From a virus, in the IMG/VR virus record IMGVR_UViG_3300049567_000022, positions 1 to 26,523 of that record: a DNA stretch of 26,523 nucleotides; one strand, 5' to 3'. The notes beneath the pieces were generated by a model that was not told the origin of the DNA, made no database searches, and was given only the letters and a program-made list of their open reading frames with translations. A program made the translations under genes and the position numbers. Positions within the stretch are counted from its first letter, which is position 1. Every line of letters begins with the position of its first letter. Below are positions 15,038 through 23,068 of the stretch, piece after piece.

Positions 15038-15318
15038 CCGGCCACCTCGGCTACACCGTCGCCGAGTTGCTCGGTCGGATCTCGGCCCGCGAGCTGACCG
15101 AGTGGATGGCCTTCGACCGCGTGTGCGGGCCGATCGGGCAGCAGCGCGACGACCAGCTCGCCGCGCTGATCGCCGAACGGGTGACCAACTCCCTGTCCAG
15201 CGGCAAGGGCCGCCGGATGGCCGTAACCGACTTCCTGCCCCGATGGGGGCTCACCCCCGAGGAGGCCGGCGATGGCGACGATAAAGAACCTGCTGATCCG
15301 TCTCGGCGTGATCGCTGA
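14642..15318 (+). CDS. tail assembly chaperone, -1 frameshift fusion (gpGT-like)
   Basis: A second, longer chaperone is expected by a -1 ribosomal frameshift near 14995-15001. The product has 120 residues of zero frame joined to 105 residues of the -1 frame: RARPERVFYFRLAGHLG, YTVAELLGRISARELTEWMA, FDRVCGPIGQQRDDQLAALI, AERVTNSLSS, DFLPRWG. The segment from FRLAGHLG to ELTEWMAF is characteristic of the 'T' part in actinophages. That frame has no ATG or GTG before the conserved region, so frameshifting is the natural way to express it. It ends 47 bases inside the tape measure gene. The exact slip position is inferred. Confidence 0.75.
14995..15001 (+). promoter_or_regulatory. candidate -1 slippery site GGATTTA
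   Basis: The zero-frame codons are GAT (14996-14998) and TTA (14999-15001). A -1 slip reads GGA TTT, then AGA GCT CGA and on into the conserved 'T' frame. Pairing of the P-site tRNA after the slip is poor at the third base, so the heptamer is non-canonical. TTA is very rare in such a GC-rich genome, and a slowly decoded codon would favour slipping. No other X-XXY-YYZ heptamer in the overlap (up to the zero-frame stop at 15037) looked better. Confidence 0.5.
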
Positions 15319-18300
15319 CGTCGACCGGGAGTTCACCAAGACCAGCCGCGGGCTGGAGAAGGTCGCCGACCGGGCCGACGACCTCGATCGCAGGTTCTCG
15401 GTGCTGTCGGCCCGGTTCGACTCCGTCGGCAGCCTGGCCCAGCGACTGACCGGACACATCGCCTCCTTCACCGGGTCACTGGTCTCGGCCGGGGTGTCGC
15501 TGGTCACCGGTGCCGCGCAGATGGCGACCCTGGCCGCGGCGATGGCCTCAGCGGCCTCCGGCGCGGCGGGTTTGGCCGCCGCGCTCGCCCCGGCCGCCGG
15601 GGCGCTGGCGGCCCTGCCCGGCGCGGTGGCGGCGTTCGTCGCGGTCAACACCGTGCTCAAGCTCAGCTTGTACTCGGTGGGCGACGCCATGAAGGCCGCC
15701 TACGAGGGAGACGCGAAGAAGTTCGCAGGGGCGCTGGAGAAGCTCACCCCGGCCGCGCGGGCGTTCGCCGAGGAGTTCCGCGCCACGGTCCCGGCGATGA
15801 AGACCTTCCAGCAGGCCGCGCAGACCGGGTTCTTCGGGGAGCTCAACGGCTCCTTGGCGCGTTTCGTCGACCTGCTGCGCGCCACCCAGCCGGGCATCCA
15901 GTCCGTCGCGGCGACCCTGGGCGGCCTGGCCCGCCAGGCGGCGGAGTTCGCGACCGCCGAGAGCAGCATCGCCCGGTTCAACTCCATCCTCGGGTCCACC
16001 AGCGGGATCCTGACCGGCCTCGGCGGCGGGCTGCGGCCCCTGCTCACCGGGCTGCTCGACCTGGCCGCGGTCGGCGCCCAGTTCCTGGCCGGCCTGTCCG
16101 GCGCCGCCGGCGGGCTCATCGCCCAGTTCGGGCAGTGGCTCTCGCAGATCTCCGCCTCCGGCCAGGCGCTCGCGTGGATGAACGGCGCCCTGCAGGTGTT
16201 CAAGCAGCTCGGCGCCATCCTGGCCGACGTTGGCGCCATCGCCCGCGGCGTGTTCACCGCGATGCAGTCCAGCGGCACCGGCGCCCTCGGCGTCATCGGC
16301 CAGCTGCTGGACGCGGCAGGCGCGTTCGTCACCTCCGCCCAGGGACAGCAGACGCTGGTCGCGGTGTTCACCGCGCTGCGCGCGATCACCGCCTCGTTCC
16401 TCCCGGTGCTCCAGGCCGTCGCCGTCGGCATCGGCGGGCTGGCCCCCTTGGTGGCGCAGCTGGCCACCGTGGTGGGGCCGATCCTCGCCGGGATCGTCGC
16501 GGCCATCGCCCCGGCGATCGGCGCCCTGGCGCCGGGCTTGATCGCGGTGATCAGCTCTCTGGGCTCGGTGGTGGCCTCCCTCGGACCCGTGCTCACGCCG
16601 CTCGGCGCCGCCATCGGCGCCGTGTTCACCACCGTGCAACCGTTGATCGCCGCACTCGGTCCCGCCATCGCCGCCCTGCTGCCGGGGGTGCAGGCGCTGC
16701 TGTCGGCGTTCGCCACCGGCGTGGCGGCCCTGGCCCCGGCGCTGGCACCGATCGGGCAGGCCATCTCCGGGGTGATGGTCGCCCTAGCCCCGCTGCTCCC
16801 CGCCGTCGGGCAGCTCGCCGCGCTGATCGCCACCACCTTGGCGGCCGGAGTGACCACGATCCTGCCGTCCCTGCAAATCCTGGTCGGCGCGTTCACCCAG
16901 ACCCTCACCGCGTTGTCGCCGATCCTGCCGCTACTGGCGGGATTGGCCGCCACACTGCTGAGCGCGCTGGTCCCGGCGCTGGCCCCCCTGCTGCCGCAAC
17001 TGGCCGCCCTGGTCGCCCAGCTCGTCTCCGGGCTGGTCCCGGCGATCACCCCGCTGATCCCGATCATCGCGCAAATCGCCGGGATGATCGCTCAGAACTT
17101 CGTCACGGTCCTCGGGTTGCTGATCACAGCGATCACGCCGGTGCTGCCGGTGCTGTCCCAGCTCGCTCAGACCATCGGCCAGCAACTGGTGATCTACCTG
17201 CAGCAGGCCAGTCCACTGCTACCGGTCCTGGTCGGGGCGTTCCTCCAGCTGATTCCCGCGGTGACGCCGCTGCTCCCGGTCATCGGTGAACTGGTCAGCG
17301 CGTTGCTGCCGGTGCTGGCCACGCTGATCAAGACGCTGGTCCCGGTCATCGCGGAGATCGCCGGGGTGTTCGCCCAGCTGATCCCCGTGCTGGCGCCGAT
17401 CATCGCGGTGCTCGGCGAGCTCGTCGCCGCGCTGCTGCCCCCGCTGATGGAACTGATCAAGGCGCTGGCCCCGCTGGTCGTGGTCATCGCCCAGGGCTTC
17501 GCGCAACTGCTCACTGCGCTGCTGCCGATCCTGCCGCCGCTGATCCAGTTGCTGACCACCGTGCTGCCGCCGATCATCACGCTGGTCGCCAGGTTGGCCG
17601 AGTTCCTGGTCGGCATCCTGGCGCCGGCGTTGCAGTGGGTCGTCGGGATCGTGGCCCAGGTGGTCAAGTGGATCGTCGATGGGTTCACCTGGCTGTATGA
17701 CACCCTGGTCGGCCATTCGATCATCCCCGACCTGATCAACGGGATGACCGCCTGGTTCCGCAAGGGCGTCAAGTGGATCAGCGACATCATCGCCTGGTTC
17801 GCCGGCCTGCCCGCCAAGCTGGCCGAGTGGATCGGCCAGGCCAAGGACTGGGCCATCGGCAAGTTCAACGACCTAGTCACCTGGGTCCGCGGCCTACCCG
17901 GGGCCATCTTGGGTGCGATCGGCAACCTGGGCAGCCTGCTCGGCGGCGTCGGCCACGACCTGATCGTCGGGCTGTGGAACGGCATCGCGGGCATGTTCGA
18001 ATGGCTGAAGAGCACCCTGTACAACTTCTTCTCCAACATCATGCCCGACTGGGTGAAGGACGCCCTCGGCATCGCCAGCCCCAGCAAGGTGTTCGCCAAG
18101 CTCGGGCGGATGCTGCCCGCCGGCCTGGCCATGGGCATGGACCAGGCTCAGGGGCTGGTCGCGGCGGCGGCCGACCGGATGGCGCAGGTCGCTGCCTCGG
18201 TCACCCCGCCCGCCCTGTCGTTCGCCGGCGACACCGGAACCGGGTACACCGCGGCGGCGCCCGCCCCCGCCCCCGCGTACGGGTACACCGCACCCGCGGC

Positions 18301-18439
18301 GGCCCAGACCGGGCGCGGCAACACCTACACCATCAACGTCAACGTGCCCCCATCGGCCAACCCGGCCGAGATCGGTGCCGCGGTGGTCGGCGTGATCCAG
18401 GAGTACGAGCGGCGCTCGGGAGCGGGGTGGCGTACATGA
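15272..18439 (+). CDS. tape measure protein
   Basis: 1055 residues; ATG 15272 follows GAGGAGG at 15258-15264 inside the end of the frameshifted chaperone. It sets tail length and is ejected ahead of DNA. Layout: charged helical N-terminus (1-60), hydrophobic Ala-rich helices (65-135), mixed helices to about 370, and a long Leu/Ile/Val-rich region with Pro every 11, 14 or 18 residues (about 377-790). A Trp-rich segment follows (IVDGFTWLYDTLVGHSIIPD at 801-820, then FNDLVTWVRGLPGAILGAIG near 865-884). The family end motif GIASPSKVFAKLG is at 933-945. The Pro/Ala/Tyr-rich tail precedes a final strand-helix unit. At about 1.5 angstroms per residue this predicts a tail near 150 nm. Confidence 0.93.
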   Translation: MATIKNLLIRLGVIADVDREFTKTSRGLEKVADRADDLDRRFSVLSARFDSVGSLAQRLTGHIASFTGSLVSAGVSLVTGAAQMATLAAAMASAASGAAGLAAALAPAAGALAALPGAVAAFVAVNTVLKLSLYSVGDAMKAAYEGDAKKFAGALEKLTPAARAFAEEFRATVPAMKTFQQAAQTGFFGELNGSLARFVDLLRATQPGIQSVAATLGGLARQAAEFATAESSIARFNSILGSTSGILTGLGGGLRPLLTGLLDLAAVGAQFLAGLSGAAGGLIAQFGQWLSQISASGQALAWMNGALQVFKQLGAILADVGAIARGVFTAMQSSGTGALGVIGQLLDAAGAFVTSAQGQQTLVAVFTALRAITASFLPVLQAVAVGIGGLAPLVAQLATVVGPILAGIVAAIAPAIGALAPGLIAVISSLGSVVASLGPVLTPLGAAIGAVFTTVQPLIAALGPAIAALLPGVQALLSAFATGVAALAPALAPIGQAISGVMVALAPLLPAVGQLAALIATTLAAGVTTILPSLQILVGAFTQTLTALSPILPLLAGLAATLLSALVPALAPLLPQLAALVAQLVSGLVPAITPLIPIIAQIAGMIAQNFVTVLGLLITAITPVLPVLSQLAQTIGQQLVIYLQQASPLLPVLVGAFLQLIPAVTPLLPVIGELVSALLPVLATLIKTLVPVIAEIAGVFAQLIPVLAPIIAVLGELVAALLPPLMELIKALAPLVVVIAQGFAQLLTALLPILPPLIQLLTTVLPPIITLVARLAEFLVGILAPALQWVVGIVAQVVKWIVDGFTWLYDTLVGHSIIPDLINGMTAWFRKGVKWISDIIAWFAGLPAKLAEWIGQAKDWAIGKFNDLVTWVRGLPGAILGAIGNLGSLLGGVGHDLIVGLWNGIAGMFEWLKSTLYNFFSNIMPDWVKDALGIASPSKVFAKLGRMLPAGLAMGMDQAQGLVAAAADRMAQVAASVTPPALSFAGDTGTGYTAAAPAPAPAYGYTAPAAAQTGRGNTYTINVNVPPSANPAEIGAAVVGVIQEYERRSGAGWRT

Positions 18440-19653
18440 GCATCCCCACCCTGACCTGCGACGTCCAGTTCACCGCCGGGACGTGGACCGACGTGACCGG
18501 GTGGCTGAAGCTGCCGCTGTCGACCACCCGCGGGTCCTCCCGCATCCAGTCGCCGATCATTCGCTACGACGCCGGCACCGCGACGGTCCGGCTGAACAAC
18601 ACCGACCGCAGGTTCGACCCCACCAACCTGGCCGGCCCCTACGTCGCGGCCGGCCGCACCCAGGTTCAGGCGATGCGCCCGCTGCGGGTGCGGGCGATCT
18701 GGGCCGCGGTCACCTACCCGCTGTTCTGCGGGTACGCCGACCTGTGGGATGTGCAGTGGCTGGCCAATCCCGGCGGCGCCTCCCAGGGCTACTCGTTGAC
18801 CGTGGTCCCGGCCACCGACGGGTTCAAGGTGCTGCGGAACAAGAAGCGCGCCGGCGTTGACCCCGCCATGGGCGGCGGGGAGGACGCCGGCGCCCGGGTC
18901 ACCCGGATCCTCGACTCGGCCGGGTGGTCGCCCACCGCCCGGGTCATCGCCGCCGGCAACAGCCCCATGCAGGCCACCCCCCTGGCCGGGGATGCGCTCG
19001 CCGAACTGCAGAACGTCGCCGACTCCGAGGTGGGCGAGGTCTACATCGACGGCCAGGGCCGGGTGGTGTTCCGTAACCGGCGCGCTATCCACACCGACAC
19101 CCGCTCCACCACCGTCCAAGCCACCTTCGGCAACCCGCCCACCGTGATCGCCCCATTCGACACCAAGCTGGTGTCCGACGACGTGACCCTGTACAACGAG
19201 GTGATCGCCGAGCGGGACGGCGGCACCGCACAAGTCACCGGCGACGCCACCAGCCAAGACGAGTTCCTCACCCGCACCTTCAGCGGACCAGGGTTGAAAC
19301 TGCAGTCCGACGGAGAGGCGCTGAACTGGGGGCAGTGGATCGTCTACCTGTCCAAGGACCCCGAAACGCGGTTCGACCAGATCACCATCCACTGCCACGC
19401 CAACCCCTCGGTCCTGTTCCCGGTGGTGCTGGCACGGGAGATCGGCGACCGCATCCAGATCGTCCGCCGCCCGCCCGGCGGCGGAACGGCCATCACGCGG
19501 GACGCGTTCATCCGCGGCATCTCCCACCAGGTGGACACCGAGCGGTGGCTGACCACCTTCCAACTGCAGTCCGCCCGCAACTTCGGATCCTTCTTCACCC
19601 TGGACGACCCGACCCTGGGCGTGCTCGGCAACGGCGTCCCGATGGTCTTCTAA
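18436..19653 (+). CDS. tail hub/minor tail protein
   Basis: 405 residues; ATG 18436 overlaps the tape measure stop (ATGA). The N-terminal domain has the pattern of actinophage hub proteins: WTDVTGWLKLPLSTTRGSSR, IRYDAGTATVRLNNTDRRFD, PTNLAGPY, MRPLRVRAIW, LFCGYADLWDVQW, SLTVVPATDGFKVL. The middle DAGARVTRILDSAGW, ALAELQNVADSEVGEVYIDG and GRVVFRNRRAI, and the closing IRGISHQVDTERWLTTFQLQ, fit the same family of baseplate-hub-like (gp27-like) proteins. It probably forms the ring below the tape measure. It is the only large tail-tip gene here; no separate distal-tail or Tal-like gene is seen. Confidence 0.82.
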   Translation: MSIPTLTCDVQFTAGTWTDVTGWLKLPLSTTRGSSRIQSPIIRYDAGTATVRLNNTDRRFDPTNLAGPYVAAGRTQVQAMRPLRVRAIWAAVTYPLFCGYADLWDVQWLANPGGASQGYSLTVVPATDGFKVLRNKKRAGVDPAMGGGEDAGARVTRILDSAGWSPTARVIAAGNSPMQATPLAGDALAELQNVADSEVGEVYIDGQGRVVFRNRRAIHTDTRSTTVQATFGNPPTVIAPFDTKLVSDDVTLYNEVIAERDGGTAQVTGDATSQDEFLTRTFSGPGLKLQSDGEALNWGQWIVYLSKDPETRFDQITIHCHANPSVLFPVVLAREIGDRIQIVRRPPGGGTAITRDAFIRGISHQVDTERWLTTFQLQSARNFGSFFTLDDPTLGVLGNGVPMVF

Positions 19654-19670
19654 CAAGGAGGGGGGCTTGG

Positions 19671-20213
19671 GTGGCCACCGTGCCCGCGCCGCGTACCTGG
19701 ACCTCATCAGAGCAGGTCACCGCCGCCAAGCTCAACACCGACATCCGCGACGCCTTCAACTTCTTCAAGGCCCCACCGATGGCGGTACTACGAAAGAGCG
19801 CCAACCAGACCATCGCCAACAACACCACCACCGCGGTGATCTGGGACGTGGAAGTCCTCGACCGCGACGGCGGGCACTCCAACACCACCAACAACACCCG
19901 GTACACCGCGCAGACCACCGGCTGGTACCACCTGCGCACCATCGTGTACTGGTCCAACGCCGGCTCCCAGGCCGCCTGGCATGACCTGTACTTCCGTAAG
20001 AACGGCTCCACGGCGCAGAACCGGTCGGTGTGGGTCAACCGCGGCTCGCTGTTCGACAGCCCGCACTCCACCGAGGGGTACATGCGACTGGTCGCCGGCG
20101 ACTACGTGGAGGTGATGACGATCCTGCTCAACAGCCCCGGCAGCATGGCCATGCAGGCCTACGTCGGCCTGCCGACCTACACCAGCCTGCACATCCGGTG
20201 GGTGGCCGCCTGA
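19671..20213 (+). CDS. tail tip/fiber protein, paralog 1
   Basis: 180 residues from GTG 19671, with AAGGAGGGGGG at 19655-19665. A short N-terminal segment (APRTWTSSEQVTAAKLNTDI, then RDAFNFFKAPPMAVLRKS) leads into a C1q/TNF-like beta-sandwich: DRDGGHSNTTNNTRYTAQTT, GWYHLRTIVYWSNAG, HDLYFRKNGSTAQNRSVWVN, MRLVAGDYVEVMTILLNSPG, SLHIRWVAA. Such trimeric jelly-roll domains commonly bind receptors at phage tail tips. It is clearly paralogous to the next two genes and coupled to the next by TGATG. A receptor-binding role is inferred. Confidence 0.75.
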   Translation: MATVPAPRTWTSSEQVTAAKLNTDIRDAFNFFKAPPMAVLRKSANQTIANNTTTAVIWDVEVLDRDGGHSNTTNNTRYTAQTTGWYHLRTIVYWSNAGSQAAWHDLYFRKNGSTAQNRSVWVNRGSLFDSPHSTEGYMRLVAGDYVEVMTILLNSPGSMAMQAYVGLPTYTSLHIRWVAA

Positions 20214-20746
20214 TGCCCATCCCCACCGCAGCCACCTGGAACGTCGGAGACAACCCGACCTCCACCATCCTCAACACCCGGATCCGCGACGCCATCACCG
20301 GGCTCACCACCTTGCCGATGGCGGTGCTCCGCAAGACCGCCACCCAGGCCATCGCCAGCAGTACCTACCTGGCGCTGACCTGGCCCACCGAAGATCTCGA
20401 CACCGACGGCGGGCACTCCACCGTCACCAACACCGAGCGGTACACCGCCCAGGTCACCGGCTGGTACCACCTCACCGCCACCGTCGTGTTCTCCGGCAAC
20501 GCCACCGGCCGCCGGGACGCGTTCTTCCGGATCAACGGGATCACCACCCGCAGGTACGGCTGGCACACCTCCACTCCCGGTCCGAACGCCGGCGGCGCCG
20601 ACATCTGCATCGTCCTGGCCACCCACGCCTACCTCACCGTCGGCGACTACGCCGAGGTGATCGCCTACCAGGACAGCGGCGGGTCGCTCAACCTGCTCGC
20701 CTCTAACCAGGACTCCCGCTTCGAGATCATGTGGGTGTCGTTGTGA
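20213..20746 (+). CDS. tail tip/fiber protein, paralog 2
   Basis: 177 residues. It follows paralog 1 without gaps over the core: PMAVLRKTATQAIASSTYLA, DLDTDGGHSTVTNTERYTAQ, VTGWYHLTATVVFSGN, FFRINGITTRRYGW, LTVGDYAEVIAYQDSGGSLN, FEIMWVSL. DNA identity with paralog 1 is high in several blocks at a constant 539-base offset, for example GACGGCGGGCACTCC at 19866 and 20405. This indicates a tandem duplication. The loops between strands differ most, as expected for receptor-binding surfaces. The stop overlaps the next start (GTGA). Confidence 0.75.
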   Translation: MPIPTAATWNVGDNPTSTILNTRIRDAITGLTTLPMAVLRKTATQAIASSTYLALTWPTEDLDTDGGHSTVTNTERYTAQVTGWYHLTATVVFSGNATGRRDAFFRINGITTRRYGWHTSTPGPNAGGADICIVLATHAYLTVGDYAEVIAYQDSGGSLNLLASNQDSRFEIMWVSL

Positions 20747-21291
20747 CCATCCCGATCCCGAAAACCTGGGCGGCCGGGCTGTGGTCGACCGCCGAGATGA
20801 ACGTGCACATGCGGGACCTGCTGTCGTGGTTCCTGCGTCCACCCATGTGCATCGTGCGCCGGGACAAAAGCGCCCAGACGCTACCCGACTTCGGGCTTGA
20901 CCCCATCCAGTGGGACAGCGTGGTCATCGACTCCGACGGCATCTTCGACACCGATGACCCGACCCGGCTGACCGCCGCCACCCCCGGCTACTACCTGATC
21001 ACGTTGCAAGTGCAGTGGCTGCAAGACTCCGTCAACACCGACACCCGGTTTCACCTGTTGTATGTGTTCAACGCCGCCGGGGTGCAGCAGGAAGTCGTGT
21101 TCCTGCACACCAACCAGTACCTGCAGAGCAGCGAGTCGTACACCAACACCACGACCGTCGCGCTGAACACCGGCGATTACGTGATCGCCAAGGCGCGCAT
21201 CTGGCTCAACACCACCCGGCTGGCCGGCCTGGATCCCGACAACGGCGCCTACGGCTGCCAGATCGACATGCGGTGGGTCTCCACCCTGTGA
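20743..21291 (+). CDS. tail tip/fiber protein, paralog 3 (diverged)
   Basis: 182 residues from GTG 20743 (GTGA overlap); GTG 20731 in the same frame is a less likely start. It keeps the layout of the two preceding proteins: TIPIPKTWAAGLWSTAEMNV, HMRDLLSWFLRPPMCIVRRD, then a beta-sandwich with TAATPGYYLITLQVQWLQDS, HLLYVFNAAGVQQEVVFLHT, VALNTGDYVIAKARIWLNTT, CQIDMRWVSTL. Divergence is much greater than between paralogs 1 and 2, so this copy is older. Last gene before a strong hairpin, so probably the end of the tail operon. Receptor-binding or tip role inferred. Confidence 0.72.
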   Translation: MTIPIPKTWAAGLWSTAEMNVHMRDLLSWFLRPPMCIVRRDKSAQTLPDFGLDPIQWDSVVIDSDGIFDTDDPTRLTAATPGYYLITLQVQWLQDSVNTDTRFHLLYVFNAAGVQQEVVFLHTNQYLQSSESYTNTTTVALNTGDYVIAKARIWLNTTRLAGLDPDNGAYGCQIDMRWVSTL

Positions 21292-21301
21292 CCACAGGAT
21301 C

Positions 21302-21332
21302 GTGCCGCCCGCGTGCCTCCGGCGGGCGGCAC
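21302..21332 (+). terminator. hairpin terminator after tail operon
   Basis: GTGCCGCCCGC (21302-21312) and GCGGGCGGCAC (21322-21332) form a perfect 11-bp stem with a 9-base loop, 10 bases after the tail-fiber stop. There is no T-run, but U-less hairpins often terminate in actinobacteria. It separates the tail genes from the lysis genes and may only attenuate read-through. Confidence 0.65.
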
Positions 21333-21355
21333 CCCAACCCAACGAGGAGCGTCCC

Positions 21356-21373
21356 GTGGAAGCGCTGTCGTGA
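21356..21373 (+). CDS. possible five-codon leader ORF
   Basis: A strong ribosome site GAGGAG (21344-21349) sits 6 bases upstream of GTG 21356, which encodes only V-E-A-L-S before TGA 21371-21373. That stop overlaps the GTG start (21370) of the following membrane protein as GTGA. The same ribosome site is about 20 bases from GTG 21370, too far for direct use. This suggests coupled re-initiation. It could instead be chance next to a poorly predicted start. Confidence 0.4.
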   Translation: MEALS

Positions 21374-21771
21374 CCCTAACCAAACGGGCCGCCCACCGGC
21401 TATCCCAGCGGGGCGCCGTCCTGCTCATCCTCGCCGCCGTCGACCTCGTCTACGCCCTGGCCCTCGCCGCGGCCCCGCCGCAGACCCTCGCCAGCGAGAC
21501 CTACCGGTTCTACGCCTCCCTGCTGCCCCTGCCCTACTGGGGCGGAATGTGGGCTGCCGTCGGCGTGCTGTGCGCCATCCAGGCGTGGTACCCCCGCGAC
21601 CGGATCGCCTACAGCTGCGCCACCGGCCTGAAGGTCTTCTGGGCGCTGCTCCACCTCGGCGCGTGGGTCACCGGCGTGCTGCCCCGCGGCTACGTGCTCG
21701 CCGTCATCTGGCTGCTCGCCGCCGGCCTGGTCATGGTCGTCTCCACCGTCCCGAAAGGGGCCGCGCGGTGA
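21370..21771 (+). CDS. four-helix membrane protein of the lysis region
   Basis: 133 residues from GTG 21370. Four likely membrane helices: AVLLILAAVDLVYALALAA (about 16-34), YWGGMWAAVGVLCAIQAW (54-71), ATGLKVFWALLHLGAWV (83-99) and YVLAVIWLLAAGLVMVVSTV (105-124), with a basic N-terminus. It is the first gene of the lysis block and is coupled to a coiled-coil protein and then the endolysin. It could be a holin or an accessory membrane protein. No family motif is recognised. The start depends on the coupling described for the five-codon ORF. Confidence 0.6.
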   Translation: MTLTKRAAHRLSQRGAVLLILAAVDLVYALALAAAPPQTLASETYRFYASLLPLPYWGGMWAAVGVLCAIQAWYPRDRIAYSCATGLKVFWALLHLGAWVTGVLPRGYVLAVIWLLAAGLVMVVSTVPKGAAR

Positions 21772-22139
21772 CCCCTGAGATGTGGGTGGCGCTCTCGGCC
21801 CTTCTCGGCGCTCTCGGCTCGGCGGCGTTCTCCGCCCGCTCGGCCAGCAAATCCACCGCCGTCGAAGGGTCGAAGGTCGACGCCGCGGCGTACGACCGGG
21901 CGAAAGAGATCTACGAGTCGGCCCTGGAAACCCTCGAAGAGCAACTCGTACGGGTGCGCACCCGGCTGGACGAGGTGACCGGCCAGCTCACCCAGGAACT
22001 GGACACCTCCGCCGCGATGCGCACCCAGATCCGCGCCCTCCAGGGCCAGGTGACCGAACTGGAGCACACGGTCGCCGACCTGCGGCTGCAGCTGAGCAAA
22101 AGCGCGATCGACCCAGTACCAACCAAGGAGGGGCCGTGA
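21768..22139 (+). CDS. membrane-anchored coiled-coil protein
   Basis: 123 residues from GTG 21768 (GTGA overlap). One N-terminal hydrophobic helix (PEMWVALSALLGALGSAAFS, about 3-22) is followed by a long heptad-type coiled coil from about 42 to 112: YDRAKEIYESALETLEEQLV, RVRTRLDEVTGQLTQELD, IRALQGQVTELEHTVADLRL. Proteins of this layout lie beside endolysins in many actinophages. Possible roles are a holin partner or a spanin-like envelope protein; both are guesses. The stop overlaps the endolysin start, and AAGGAGGGG at 22125-22133 is the endolysin ribosome site. Confidence 0.65.
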   Translation: MTPEMWVALSALLGALGSAAFSARSASKSTAVEGSKVDAAAYDRAKEIYESALETLEEQLVRVRTRLDEVTGQLTQELDTSAAMRTQIRALQGQVTELEHTVADLRLQLSKSAIDPVPTKEGP

Positions 22140-22939
22140 AGTTCATGCAGGCCGCCCATCACAGCGGCACCCAGGCGGCGGTGTCCCGGATCGTCGTGCA
22201 CGCCACCGTGTCGCCGTGCGTGCGCGGCGGCGCCGTCTCGGTCGCCCGGTACTTCCAGTCCGCGGGCGCGGGCGGTTCGGCTCACTACGTCGTCGACCCG
22301 GGCGAGATCGTCGCGTGCCTGAAAGAGACCGTCGTCGCCTGGCACGCGCCCCCGAACACCGGGAGCATCGGTATCGAGCTGTGCGACCCGCAGAAGGGCG
22401 CGGCCGAGCGCTGGCAGGACGACGACCACCAGGACATGCTGCGCCTCGCCGCCGGACTGGTGCGCCGCGTGGCCGCCCGCTGGGACGTACCGCTGCGCCG
22501 GCTCACCGTCGCCGAGCTGCGCGCCGGCCGCAGGGGGATCTGCGGCCACATCGACGTCAGCAACGCGTTCCGGCAGACCGACCACTCCGACCCCGGGCCG
22601 GGGTTCCCCTGGGCCCAGTTCATGGCCATGGTCACCGATGACGCCGGCCCGGCGCCCGAGACCGCCACCACCTGGACGGAGGAACTCGTGAAAGACCTGC
22701 CCCTGCTCAAGCTCGGCGCCGACAGCTTCGACGTGAAGACCCTGCGCGCCGTCATGTTCGCCCGCGGCCGCGTCCCTGAGGGCGCCTACCAGGGCGAGGG
22801 GGACCTGAAGGGCTGGCTGGAGCGCACGAAGTTCGACGCCGAGCTGAAGGAGCTGGTGCGCGCCGCCCAGCGCGCCGAGAAGCTCGACGACGACGGGATC
22901 GTCGGGCCCATCTCGTGGGCGGCGCTCCTGCGGGTTTGA
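22136..22939 (+). CDS. endolysin: N-acetylmuramoyl-L-alanine amidase with PG-binding domain
   Basis: 267 residues from GTG 22136. Residues 15-165 are an Amidase_2 (T7 lysozyme/AmpD-like) domain that cuts the amide between muramic acid and the peptide stem. Likely zinc ligands are H22 (RIVVHATVS), H138 (ICGHIDVSNAF) and D152 in the SDPGPGFPW motif; E81 (SIGIELCDP) and H50/Y51 line the site. After a Pro/Thr linker (170-182) a helical C-terminal domain ends in DDDGIVGPISWAALLRV, the usual finish of a peptidoglycan-binding repeat. No signal peptide, so a holin is needed for export. Holin candidates are encoded on both sides. Confidence 0.92.
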   Translation: MKFMQAAHHSGTQAAVSRIVVHATVSPCVRGGAVSVARYFQSAGAGGSAHYVVDPGEIVACLKETVVAWHAPPNTGSIGIELCDPQKGAAERWQDDDHQDMLRLAAGLVRRVAARWDVPLRRLTVAELRAGRRGICGHIDVSNAFRQTDHSDPGPGFPWAQFMAMVTDDAGPAPETATTWTEELVKDLPLLKLGADSFDVKTLRAVMFARGRVPEGAYQGEGDLKGWLERTKFDAELKELVRAAQRAEKLDDDGIVGPISWAALLRV

Positions 22940-23024
22940 CCCGTGGACCCCCTGATCACCGGCGCCCAGCTTCCGCTGCTGCGCCGCGCGCTCCATCACC
23001 TCGAGGGACTGGAGCGACCCCCCG

Positions 23025-23045
23025 AGCCCCCGCCCGCCGGGGGCT
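23025..23045 (+). terminator. short hairpin between endolysin and holin-like gene
   Basis: AGCCCCC (23025-23031) and GGGGGCT (23039-23045) form a perfect 7-bp stem with a 7-base loop, 24 bases before ATG 23069. It may be an attenuator, or shield the holin ribosome site from upstream ribosomes. It argues mildly against a start at GTG 22943, which would place the hairpin inside coding sequence. Confidence 0.35.
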
Positions 23046-23068
23046 GTTCCATGCAACGGAGGTTGCGC

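Noticed and set aside
15470-17700. Tape measure hydrophobic region as a multi-pass transporter
   Set aside because: Position after the tail chaperones, regular Pro spacing and the C-terminal GIASPSKVFAKLG motif identify a tape measure.
18325-19707. 460-codon antisense frame opposite the tail hub gene
   Set aside because: Shadow; the plus-strand protein has clear family motifs.
22943-23068. GTG 22943 as the start of the holin-like gene
   Set aside because: No ribosome site, a Pro-rich N-terminus and an internal hairpin; ATG 23069 has a well-spaced GGAGG.
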